From contig KQ482063.1 of the NCBI GenBank assembly GCA_001430745.1, positions 518,239 through 530,548 of the forward strand: DNA of 12,310 bases. Direction: 5' to 3'. The notes beneath the pieces are model-generated. The model was given only the letters and a program-made list of their open reading frames with translations. It did not search any database and was not told where the DNA came from. A program made the position numbers and the translations under genes. Positions 1 to 9,325 of the stretch are shown here, piece after piece. How positions within the stretch are numbered: the stretch's first letter is position 1; the number at the start of each line of letters is the position of its first letter. This stretch comes from Auxenochlorella pyrenoidosa (Eukaryota; Chlorophyta; Trebouxiophyceae; Chlorellales; Chlorellaceae).

Positions 1-19
1 GGGTCGTGGGCGCACGCAC

Positions 20-3000
20 CTGCATGGAGCGCACCACGCCGCCCGCGCGCAGCGACCAGACGAGCAGCCGGCCCGAGGCGTCGCCGGTGGCCAGGTACGT
101 TGCGTCGGGGCTCCAAGCCACGATGGACACCGCCTGCACCCCAATCAAAAGACGGCGCAGGCGGGGGGGCTCGCAAAGGGCGGCGGCAGCTTGGCAGTCC
201 ACACGGTGTGCCGCCACGCGAGCAGGGGGGGGTGATGGGGCTTGCAGCACATGCTGGCGAGCGAGGGCTCGACTCGCAAAAGACGGCGGCGGGTTGGCAG
301 TCCACGCCCGCGGCCCGTCACGCGAGCGTGCAGGTCGGCGCACCCCCCAACCCCCAATAGTGGCGCCCCATGCTCCCAGCAGCACGGCGCGAGCGTGGGC
401 GCCAGCCACACGGGTCGCCTGGCTGCGCCGCAGACGGCCCGGCGGGGCAGCCTGGCGGCAGCTGGCGCCGGTGGCAGTCACAACCGGCGGCCTTGGCTAC
501 ACCAGCTCTGCCCCGCTTCCTTACCGAGTCGTGCTCGTTGAAGGCGTGCACGCAGGCGCCCGCCTCTGCGTCCCACACCCGCACGCTGCCGTCCTCGCCG
601 CAGGAAGCGAGGAAGCACTTGCCGCTGCTGCTCTGGCCCCATCTGACCGCCGTCACAGGGCCCACGTGGCCTGCGGCGGGGGGTTGGGGGTGGGGGGGGG
701 AGGGGGCGCGGCACAGCGCGTAGGAGGGCGGGTCGCTGGGGCAGGGTCGCGCAGCGCACCGGGCCGCCTCGCTCTTGCTGCGCACATGCTAGGCCCGGCC
801 TCGAACTGCGACCTCTGGAAACGCAGCGCAAGCCGCGCGCAGGCATGCAAACAGCCTTGCAGAGCGAGGCCGGGCACAGGGGCGGCAGGCGGCGCCACCT
901 GGCCAGCATCAAGCCTCACCCGCCAGCGTGTGCAGCGGCCGCTCTGCGGTTGCCTGCCAGACCTTGACGGTGCCGTCGTCGCTGCAGGAGGCCAGCAGCT
1001 TGCCGTTGGGCTCCCACCGCAGGCTATTGATGTCCGCGCTGTGCGCGCCCTGCACAGCACGAGTAGGTACGACGGCGCGCCAAGGGTGGGGTGCAGGGCG
1101 GGCTGGGGGCAGTTGCAGAGAACAGCGGCTTGCAGACGGGAGAGGCTCAGGTTGAGGCAGGCAGGTAGCCAGCCAGAGGTGCAGCCCTGCACAGCCGCTG
1201 TGGCTGCACCGCCCCGCCGCGGCACCCCGCGCACCTGCCACTGCCGCAGCGGCTTGCCGTCGGACAGCTTGCACACAGCGATGGAGCCGTCCTGGGAGCA
1301 GGAGGCAAACATCGTGTTGTTGCGCCAATCGCAGTCGACCACCGAGGCAGAGTGGCATGCGTACTGCCTGCTCTGGGAGCCCGCCTTGGCATCCCACACA
1401 ATCAGGGTGCCGTCGAGCGAGCCTGCGGCGGGCGGGGTTGGGGTGGGAGGGGCGCCACAGGGGCATGGCGGCTGAGGGAGGAGGCACGGCGGGGCTGCTG
1501 CTGGGCGCGGCATGCCCGCTGGGGTGCCATACCACAGCATTCTTTGAGGAGCTCAGCCCTGGGAGAGCCCAGCAGGGGGGAGGAGGGGACGACAGCAGGG
1601 AAGGGGGAGGCAATGAAAAGGCCACCAGGGAGGGCAGGCTGGCGTGCGAGGCGGCGGCACCTGAGAGCAGCAGGTCTCCTTTGCGGTTCCAGCGGACTGC
1701 CATGATCATGCCGCGGTGCCCCTGCAGCGTCGACCGCAGCACGCCTGCGGGCAGGCCGGTGGGGCGGGCGCGGCGGCGCAGCTGTGCGGCGGGCCTGCCG
1801 GCAGAGCAGGCGCTGCCCGCTGCAAGGGTCCAGCTATGCGCAGAGGCTGCAGGAAAGCGCCCAGCCGAGGCATCTCCACCCTGCCAGCTGTGGAGGCCCC
1901 CCCCAGCCCAACCCACACCCACACGCACAACCACCACCACGCCTCCCTCCGCGCTCACCCTCCCGCCCAAACAGCCGCACTGCACTGTCCGTTGCTCCTG
2001 TGGCCAGCAGCTGCCCGTCGGGGCTCCACTCCAGGCAAGTCAGGTCCACCGACTTGGCATCGCCCTGCAGCAGCAAGTTCCGTTGCAGTTAGACAAGACA
2101 GTCTTTAAGCTTTAAGCCCAAACAAGCAAGCAAAGCAGCAGCCACTAGAGATCGGGCAGGCGCGGCGTCGGGGTTATCCTCTACTGCGGCAGCTGAGGCT
2201 GCCCTGGGCAGGCCCTGCTGGGGAGCAAAGGCTCCAGCCCGGCAGCAGGGGAGGGCGGGCAGGGGGGCGACACGCAAGCCGGGGTGCAGGCCTCGGCAGC
2301 CCAGGCGGCAGCGCCGCACCTGCGGCGTGTGCCGGCACACACACACGCGCCCGCTGCCGCTGCTGCCCGTATCCTGGAGGTCCCAGATGCGGGCGGTGCC
2401 GTCTGAGGAGGCGGAGGCCAGCAGGTTCGAGGTGGGGCACCAGGTGAGGGAGATGACCTCTGCCGCATGGCCCGCCAGCCGCCGCACCGCCGCCTCTGGG
2501 ATCTCCTTGGGGCCTACATGGAAGGGGTGAGGTGAGGTGGGGTGGGGTGGGGTGGGGTGGGGTGGGGTGGGGAGGCGGGGGGAGAGGGTGAGAGGGCGTG
2601 CACACGCAGCGCACAGCTGGCCTGCTGCAGGCCGGCGGTTCAGCGCTGGGCGGCCGTCGGCGCGGCCCCGGGGCGCCCTGGTGCGCGGCAAAATCATATT
2701 GGAGTGCGCCGGCCCCGCCTGGTGGCCGCCCCTCCACCCGAGGGCCCTCACCTGCCGCCAAAAAGTCTTGCTGCTCTGCCTGCGCCGCCTCCTTCATCTC
2801 CCGCACAGTCACCTGGAAGGGGCAGCCTCCAGCAGCAGCAGGGCAGGTTGGCGGCGCGCCGCAGGCAGGCAGGCAGGCACACCACGCGTGGTGCGGAGCA
2901 AGCATCGAGATTGCACCAGCTGCGACAACGATGACGGCGCAGGTTAAAGAGCGCAGCCTGCTGGCCCACTCCTTTTCTTTTTGCCCCGGGCCCCACCTTG

Positions 3001-4154
3001 AGCTCCTCAATGTCCTTCACCAGGATGTCCCGTGCAGTCAGGGGGGTGTACTCGCCTGAGCAGGGTAGCAGGGCAGGTAGTGGGCGAAAGGTTGGTTTGC
3101 AGGCCTCATGCAGCAGCAGGCTGCAGCGACAGCCGGGCGGGCAGGCCGGCAGCCTGAATGCTGCGCATGCTTGGTTGCGCCGCGCCCCCGGCGCGCATGC
3201 CGGCGCCTGCAGGCTGGAGGCCCTGCTGGCGCGCCACCCGCCAAGACCGGGGTGCACACGCACATTTGAAAGACCTGCGCCGCGCTCGCAGCGGCGGTGC
3301 TGCCGGAGCAAGCATGCAGGCGGCCTTAGGGTGCGGCCCGACTGGGTCCCCTCCCCTCCCCACTCACCGTACACGTCTGTGCCCTCCTCGTTAAGGTTGG
3401 CCTCCAGCTCCATGTACTGGAAGCCCTGCAGCATGCTTATAATATAGATTTTGATGTTAAAGGGCCAGGCAGGGCCATCGGGCAGGAGGGCGGCTTGGGA
3501 AATGCTGCCGTTGGGTGCAGCGCAGGCAGCGTGCCGCCCAGGCCGGGCCCGGCGACACACAGAGTGCGCGCCGTGCGCCTCGAGGGGGCAACCCTGGCCT
3601 ACACCTTGAGGCATGGCGCCAGCCAGCCCTGCCCTGCTCCGCTGGCAGGCCGTGGCGGGAGCAGTTGGCTCCCTCTGCCCGGACCGGCTGTGGCCGCCAT
3701 GCAATGGGCTAGACCAGGCCGCCGCCCGGTCTGCTCCACGCACCCCTGGCGTGGGATGTGCATGCACACCGCGGGGGGGCGCACCTTTTGGATAAAGCTG
3801 ACGAGGGCGCCCACGGGCACCTCCTTGCCATTGATTCCTGACTTGCTCACGCTGCTCTCGCACCCAAACACAAAGGCCGCGTGCGTGAAGCCTGCGGGGG
3901 CTTGCACACAGAGCCATGCATGTTATGTACATCAGGCAAGCACCGGGAAGCCAGGGTAGCTCCCGGCATGCCGGCGGGAAAGAGCATTGAACCAAGCTCA
4001 GGAATGCAAAGCGGTAAAGAGGCGCGCTCGTGCCGCACCGTCAGCCAACGCTACAACGAGCCAACGACCCGGCTGTGCATCCCCCCTTGCACTCGCCTGC
4101 CTCCAGGAGGTAGCGGTACACCAAGAAGTTCACTTCATCGCTGGTCAGTGACAT
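20..4154 (-). CDS. HOS15: HOS15/TBL1-like LisH-WD40 transcriptional corepressor, 3' partial
   Basis: This is a nuclear WD40 scaffold of the TBL1/TBLR1/HOS15 family, which in animals and plants bridges histone deacetylases to repressors and can act as a ubiquitin-ligase adaptor. Exons on the minus strand, in transcript order: 4154-4097, 3891-3785, 3425-3368, 3055-2997, 2812-2752, 2513-2320, 2064-1959, 1744-1661, 1422-1235, 1049-920, 670-525 and 133-20. They join in frame to 435 codons. The start sits in GCCACCATG and begins [16 protein letters not shown], a LisH motif (about residues 4-36) nearly identical to human TBLR1. An F-box-like segment follows (about 37-94, GALVSFIQK then [14 protein letters not shown]). 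Seven WD repeats run from about residue 127, ending in motifs such as ARIWDL, LIVWDA, VKVWQA and VRVWDA. The eighth repeat and the stop lie beyond a GTGCGT donor at position 19. Intron 1 has a GC donor (CAG|GCGAGT). The linker between the F-box-like part and the WD domain is short. Family identity is very secure. Individual exon edges are inferred. Confidence 0.93.
170..327. repeat. Imperfect direct repeat in HOS15 intron 11
   Basis: A segment of about 54 nt at 170-223 is repeated at 273-327. Both copies begin CTCGCAAA, contain TTGGCAGTCCAC and end CACGCGAGC, with scattered mismatches and a one-base length difference. The offset is 103 nt. This suggests an old tandem duplication inside the 391-nt intron (134-524). 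It has no coding role that I can see. Confidence 0.65.
2539..2572 (+). repeat. (GGGGT)n tract with G-quadruplex potential, HOS15 intron 5
   Basis: Seven runs of four G separated by single T residues lie on the plus strand. In the HOS15 pre-mRNA the tract reads as (ACCCC)n and sits about 26 nt upstream of the exon 6 acceptor, where a pyrimidine tract is expected. The plus strand is the template for this gene. Confidence 0.85.
2863..2879. repeat. (AGGC)n microsatellite in HOS15 intron 4
   Basis: Four consecutive AGGC/GGCA units lie in the intron between exons 4 and 5. They are followed directly by the perfect 14-bp palindrome CACCACGCGTGGTG at 2880-2893. No function is apparent. Confidence 0.6.
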
Positions 4155-4957
4155 GGTGGCGGTCGGAGCCGGCCTGCCGACCGCTGTGCGCTTGCCGGCT
4201 CGCTGCCCCCGCCTGCAGGGGTCGACCCGCTGCGCTCCGCTGACTCAGACAGCTCAACTAAGAGCTAGGGAGTGCGCGATCGGCTGCCAGGCCGCCAAAT
4301 AGCCCCGCAGCAGACGCCTGTGCGCAAAGTTTGTATGATGGGCTGCAAGAGAGAGGCCGGAGGGGCGTCAAAATGGCCCTGTATCGCTCCCGAGTGCTGC
4401 AGAGCGGGCCAGACCGTGCAAACCGCTCTCCCGAAGAGCTTTCAGCGGCCTAGCTCTGCTTGGCACGCGGGGACGTCCTGTAATGGATAAACAATGCTTT
4501 GCATAGCTCGTTGAGCCAGGCAGGTTGCAGAACCAGCAACTTTCGGGCACCGAAGCATGCTCAGCACGAAGGTACAGCCGGCGGCGGTGACGGCCCGGCG
4601 CCCCAGTCGGCTTTGGTTCTAAGATGGCTGGATGTGGAATTTGCACATTAAACTGTTGGAAAGGTGTTGACTCACAAACCAGTGCAGTGGTGCACGTGCT
4701 CGTCGCATCCATCGGGCGGTAGGCGGGCGGTGGGCAAACAGCCTCGGTGCGACAGCCATGACGGCACTTGATGGACTGCTAAATACGCACGGCTAATCGC
4801 ACCAGGAACTCATGAATTCACTGTGTGGATGAGGTGCCAGAGCATGGCGTCACAAATGAAGACAGCCCACGCGAATGCCTGCGCTGTCGACGGCACGGCA
4901 GTGTGGCCACCAACATGGCGAAGCTGCTCTCCTCTACCGGCATTTCGCTTCTTCAAC
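4155..4957. promoter_or_regulatory. Divergent intergenic region between HOS15 and the dynein IC gene
   Basis: This 803-nt stretch separates two head-to-head start codons (4154 minus, 4958 plus), so it should hold both 5' UTRs and both promoters. Its middle (about 4480-4830) is visibly less GC-rich than the flanking exons. A weak AT-rich element, CTAAATACG, lies near 4779, about 175 nt before the dynein ATG. I see no convincing TATA box, no tRNA and no credible small ORF. ATGs at 4829, 4844 and 4856 are in frame with the dynein gene and open through to it, so an N-terminal extension is possible. The residues they would add do not look like the Ser/Arg-rich protein that follows. Confidence 0.55.
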
Positions 4958-7900
4958 ATGTCGGACCGCCCACGAAGCGGTCGTTCGTCCTCCATTATGT
5001 CCCGGAGGGAGTCCCGCCAAAGCGTGAGCCGCGGCTCCTTGCTGCCCGGCACGTTTGCCGGGTTGGTCGCGGGCAGCTCGGGCGACTCTCCGCATCACCG
5101 GCCTGCCACGGGCAGAGCCTCCGCGATGCGGCAGTCGGGTGAGGCTGCCGGTGCCCGCTGGTCAACTCCGCCGCCTGTCCGCCCCCAGCCGGGTTTGCGC
5201 TCCTGCTGCTTGCCATGCCACCACGAGGTCTTCATCTGTTGCGCTCTGCCCTCTTGCAGGTCGGTACAGCCATTTTACCTCTCGGAGCAGCCGTGCGGGG
5301 TCAGTGGCACGCGGCAGCGTGAGGTACGGGGGCGGCAGCCACGCCGTCGACTCGTCTGGCCTGCCCTTCGAGCGGGTGCTGTGCATTGACGAGGAAGGGC
5401 GGGACCGCACCCCCAAGCCACTTGTAGCGGCCCGACCCCATGGCGCAGGCGACGCTCTGCCCAATGGCTGGGGCGGCAGCGAAGGCCTAACGCCAGGGGG
5501 CGGCGGCGACTCAAACAGCGACCGCGCGTCCATCCTCAGCTTTGCGCCGCTGCTGGGCAGCAGCGGCCTGCCTACCGCACGCAGCTTCCTGGCTGGTAGT
5601 GACACAGAGCCCAGCCGGGAGCCCAGCCTTGATGGCAGCATAGTGCATCTGGGGCACGCGGGGGGCAGCAGCATCCGCCCCTCTGTGACTGCCCGCATGG
5701 CAGTAGGAGCCACGCTCAGCGAGTATGCAGCAGCAACAGCAGCAGCAGGGCGCCAGACAGAGAGCGGCAGTCAGGCAGCGCAGCTGAGCATCTCTCTCCA
5801 GGATGTGGGCCGGCCAGAGCAGCACGGGCAGCGGGGCAGCCCTGGCCAGCAGCAGCAGCAGGGGGCGAGCGGCCGGCAGGAGGAGCTTGGGCAGCAGGGG
5901 CACCGCAGCAAAGCCTCCCAGTGCCAGGTCGCTGCCCGCTCAAGCCGCGGCACCCAGGTGCTGCCATGGGAGCTGCAGACAGCAGGCGGTGCAGCTAACA
6001 GCGAACCAGCGGATGGCGATGCAACGGGCGGCCACAGCGGCGGCCATGATGGGGCAGAGCTGGCGCGAATGGGAGCAGAAGAGGATGAGGAGGAGGCCCT
6101 GTTGGCACTGCGCTACCCGGGAGGGGCAGGCCATGAGCATGCCGGGGCCAGCAGGCAGTCGGGGCGCGTGTCGCCAACCATGTCCCATGCCGGCGACATG
6201 CTCTCCGCGGAGCCCAGCCTGCGCGGCAGCTTGACGGGCAGCGCGAGGGGCGATGCGTACAGCAGGCGCAGCAGCGTGATGGGTGAGCTCAGGGAAGCGC
6301 CGGGCGGGCCGTCGTTTGCCAACCACAGGCCCAGGCAGTGTTGCCGGGGTTGGTCTTGCGGCAGCATGCGCCGTGCTTGACACTGGAAGTTTAAGCCCCG
6401 CTCATGCCCTTGCGTCCTTCTCTCCGTCAAGGTGGGGTCCGTTCCTCCACAATGCATGGCGGCGATGACACCAGCCGGCCGGGCACATCCATGTCCATGT
6501 CCATGTCTCGCCGCACCTCGATCCAGTCTGGCAGCGAGTGGTCTGGCCGCAACTCGATGACCAGCAGCAGGGCCAGCTTTGCTGCAGCGCTGAGCCGTCT
6601 CGACGGGCGAGGCAGCATCATGAGCAGCGTCGCAGGCTTCCCACATGGCGGCTCCGGCGGGCGCGCCTCGATGATGCGGGCGGGGGGCACAGCACAGCGT
6701 GCAGGGCCGGCGCCACCGCAGCCCACGGCGGCAGAGCTGGCGGCCGCAGCTGCCCGGCGCCAGAAGGCGGAGCAGCGTCGTGCCCTGGCCCAGCTGCCGG
6801 GCTTGGTGCACCGGCTGCGGGCGGCGGAGAAGGCGGTGCTGCTGAACCTGCAGCACAGCCAGCTGGCACGGTACCACTGCGTGCGGTACTGCTCTTCAAT
6901 AACGCAGGAGCCTGGTGATGTTGGCTACGGCGGTGCAGAGGAGGCTGCAGTGGCCCTGCTTCCGCCTGGGGGCCAGCGCTGCGCGACGCACCGACGCTCA
7001 GCAGGGCCCTCAGCGGTGGCGGCGCCAGCAGATATGGAGGCCGAGAATGCACAGCCAGCGGCTCTGACAGCAGCAGCCGCTGCAGCTACGGAAGCAGTGG
7101 GCGCCTCGGAGCCTCCAACCCCTGAGGCAGCCCTCTCTGAGGGCCCCCCTCCCATGCTGACGGGCCGGCAGCTGCCGCAGCCAGAGCTGCAGCTGCTGTG
7201 GTCCTGGCAGAGCGAGCTGAGCGAGGACCTTCCCGTCAGCTGCCTGGCCTTCAACAAGGCCGCCCCCGGCCTGGTGGCGGTGGGGTACGGCCGGCTGGAG
7301 TATGCGGTCTCTGGGGTGGGCCTGGTGGCGGTGTGGTCGCTGGCCAACCCCTGCCACCCGCTGTGGCACGCCGCCACGCCCTGCGGGGTGAGCGCGCTGG
7401 ACTGGAGCAGCAGGTCGGCAGGCACCCTGGCTGTGGGCTTCTTTGATGGCAGCCTGGCTCTGTACGATGTGCGCACCGGCGCAAGCAGCAGCAATGCCAC
7501 TCCTGGTGCCGCCGTCAGCAGCAGCACCAGCAGCAACAGCAGGAGTCCCAAACCGCTGGCGAGAGCGCCCCCAGCGTGCGCTTCTGGCGGCAGCGGGGCC
7601 GGCCACGCGGAGCCTGTGTGGCGCCTGCGGTTTGTGCCCAAGCCGTCTGACCCGGCAGACGAGATGCTGGTGTCCATCTCTTCTGATGGCCGCCTGCTGG
7701 AGTGGAAGCATGCGCAGGGGCTGGAATGCGCTGAGCTGCTGCGCCTGAAGCGCCAGCAAGGCGGCGCCGCCGCGCCCCGGCTACAGGGTTCTGCAAGGCA
7801 GACGCAGGTGCGCTTTCCTGCTGCCGGATGGCAAGGCCCGGCAGGACCGGGAACCGATGTTCGGCCGGCCGAGCGCATTTCTGCCCACCAACACTGACCC

Positions 7901-9085
7901 TTGCCTGCTCTGGTACTCCTTCAGCACTGTGCAGCCTGTTTGGCTTTTTTGCTCAGAAGGCCATTCCAAACTGCAAGCGCAGGCTGGCGCTGAAGGCTAC
8001 CTGGGCCGCACGTCTGGTGGCACCTGCTTCGACTTCTGCCCTGCTGACCCGCGCACCTACCTGGTGTGCCCCTGGGGTGGGCTGAATGACAGCCTGCTGG
8101 GAGTGCCAGCCAGCCTGACCCGATGTCCTCTGCTGCATGCAGGCCATGGGCTGCTCAGCTTGCTTTGCATGCTTTGCATGTTGACCATGCTGTGCACCTG
8201 CTTCCACGCCTGCAGGTGGGCACCGAGGAGGGCGGCGTGCACCGCTGCAGCACAGCGTTCACCGAGCAGAGCATCCAGAGCTACGGAGGGCACCTGGCGC
8301 CGGTGTACCAGGCGAGGACGGCAGCCCTGGGAGGTTGCTGTGCTGCAGGTGCCTGCTGGACATCACCAGGTCTTGCCAGCGACCCAGTCAGAGGGCAGGT
8401 GGGGTGCCAGAGGACAGGTGGGGCGCCGCTCAAGACTGCCCCCTGATCTCCCTTCTGATCCTGCTGTCTCCGCAGGTGTGCTGGTCGCCCTTTGTCCCCT
8501 CGCTGTTCCTCACCGCCTCGGCCGACTGGTCGGTGCGGCTGTGGAGCGAGGGGCAGCCGCGCAGCCTGTGGGCCTTCCAGCTGCCGCACAGCAAGGCCGA
8601 GGTGGCCGACGTGGCATTCTGCCCGGGCGCGTCCACGCTGTTTGCCGCCGCGGCGGGCAACACGCTGCAGCTGTGGGACGTGGCGCACTCGATGCTGGCG
8701 CCGCGCGCCATGGCCACGCGCTTTGGCGTGCGCCTCACTGCGCTAGCCTTCTCGCAGGTAGGCGCCGCGTTACCTGCCTCTCTCGGTTCCTTGCTGCAGC
8801 TGTCTTCAGCTCTGCATGGGATGCGGTGCTGGGGCCAGCCAGTCGCTGGCAGCCGGCTGCTGGGCAAGCGCTAGCACCAAGGTGCTGCCAGTGCCCCTAC
8901 CCCACTCGGCACTGCAGGCGGCGCCTGTGGTGGCTGTGGGCTCAGATGACGGCGCGGTGTCGCTTTACAGCCTGGCTGGGATGTATGCAGTCGACGAGGA
9001 AAGGGGGCCAGCCAGCGAGCAGGAGCAGCGGCAGCGGCTCGAGGCGGCCCTGCAGCACCACACAGCGCAGGCCATTTCTGAGTGA
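4958..9085 (+). CDS. IC138: Axonemal dynein intermediate chain IC138 / DNAI4 (WDR78) family
   Basis: This is a WD-repeat intermediate chain of the two-headed inner-arm dynein I1/f, the complex whose IC138 phosphorylation tunes microtubule sliding in cilia. Exons: 4958-5138, 5260-6282, 6432-7807, 7983-8063, 8216-8311, 8476-8757 and 8918-9085, giving 1,068 residues plus TGA. That is close to the roughly 1,050 I recall for the Chlamydomonas protein. The first 650 residues are Ser/Arg/Gly-rich with Q runs. They include the family motif VLCIDEEGRDRTPKPL (in exon 2) and three RRxS/T sites (16-19, 396-399, 428-431). The WD propeller spans about 650-1036. It contains LVAVGYG, GLVAVWSL, VSALDWS, EPVWRLRF, VGTEEGGVHRCS, SADWSVRLW and VAVGSDDGAVSLYSL, in the order found in human WDR78. 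A Glu/Gln-rich tail follows. The intron after exon 5 is GC-AG, and the intron before exon 3 ends in AAG behind a good pyrimidine tract. The exon 3/4 junction is ambiguous: 7787 joined to 7957 also keeps frame. The start at 4958 (AACATGTCG) is probable, not certain. Confidence 0.88.
5727..5864 (+). repeat. Two CAG-rich tracts in dynein IC exon 2
   Basis: A CAG/CAA run (about 5727-5749) is read as an Ala/Thr-rich stretch. A second run of five CAG (about 5848-5862) is read as polyglutamine (GQQQQQG). Because the frames differ, similar repeat DNA encodes different homopolymers within one low-complexity N-terminal region. Confidence 0.7.
8162..8180 (+). repeat. Nine-base tandem duplication in dynein IC intron 4
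   Basis: GCTTTGCAT occurs twice in immediate succession, within the intron between exon 4 (ends 8063) and exon 5 (starts 8216). It is short and probably neutral. Confidence 0.6.
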
Positions 9086-9325
9086 TGGCTCAGCATGGCG
9101 CCCTCTTGGCAGCTGACAAGAGTGGTGAGTGCAGCAGCAAGACAGGATGTAGATTGTAAGGAAAAGCAGAGCAGAAGCAGGGTCAGGAGGAGGCGAGTCA
9201 GTGAGTACAGTGTTGTCAGCAGGAGAGGGAGCGAGCAAAAACTGCGAGAAGGGACACGGATGCATTTGAGCAAAAGCATGGCTGCGGCAGGGCGAGAGGA
9301 GGCTGTTGCTAGCTGTTTGCCTCCA
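9086..9325. other. Convergent 3' intergenic region
   Basis: These 240 nt lie between two stop codons that face each other (dynein IC at 9085, V-ATPase c'' at 9326). The stretch is purine-rich on the plus strand and holds the TGTAA signal for the dynein gene. No TGTAA is present on the minus strand here. The nearest is at 8969-8965, inside the last dynein exon. I see no RNA gene or repeat. Confidence 0.6.
9155..9159 (+). terminator. TGTAA polyadenylation signal of the dynein IC gene
   Basis: TGTAA is the usual chlorophyte polyadenylation motif. This copy lies 70 nt after the TGA of the upstream plus-strand dynein gene, a normal 3' UTR distance. The cleavage site would be expected 10-20 nt further on, before the end of the convergent V-ATPase gene at 9326. 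Confidence 0.6.

Noticed and set aside
6..1475. Long plus-strand open frame across the HOS15 3' half
   Set aside because: It lies antisense to exons 9-12 of HOS15, has no recognisable domain and reads as Arg/Ala/Gly-rich translation typical of GC-rich shadow frames.
2539..2572. Telomere-like repeat
   Set aside because: The unit is GGGGT, not the algal TTTAGGG or TTTTAGGG type. It is short and sits inside an intron, so a microsatellite is the simpler call.
4480..4830. Possible tRNA or small RNA gene in the divergent intergenic region
   Set aside because: No cloverleaf or matching B-box was found on reading either strand. The lower GC is enough to be ordinary promoter sequence.
5940..6877. 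Minus-strand open frames over dynein IC exons 2-3
   Set aside because: They are antisense to the conserved dynein reading frame and show only low-complexity composition.
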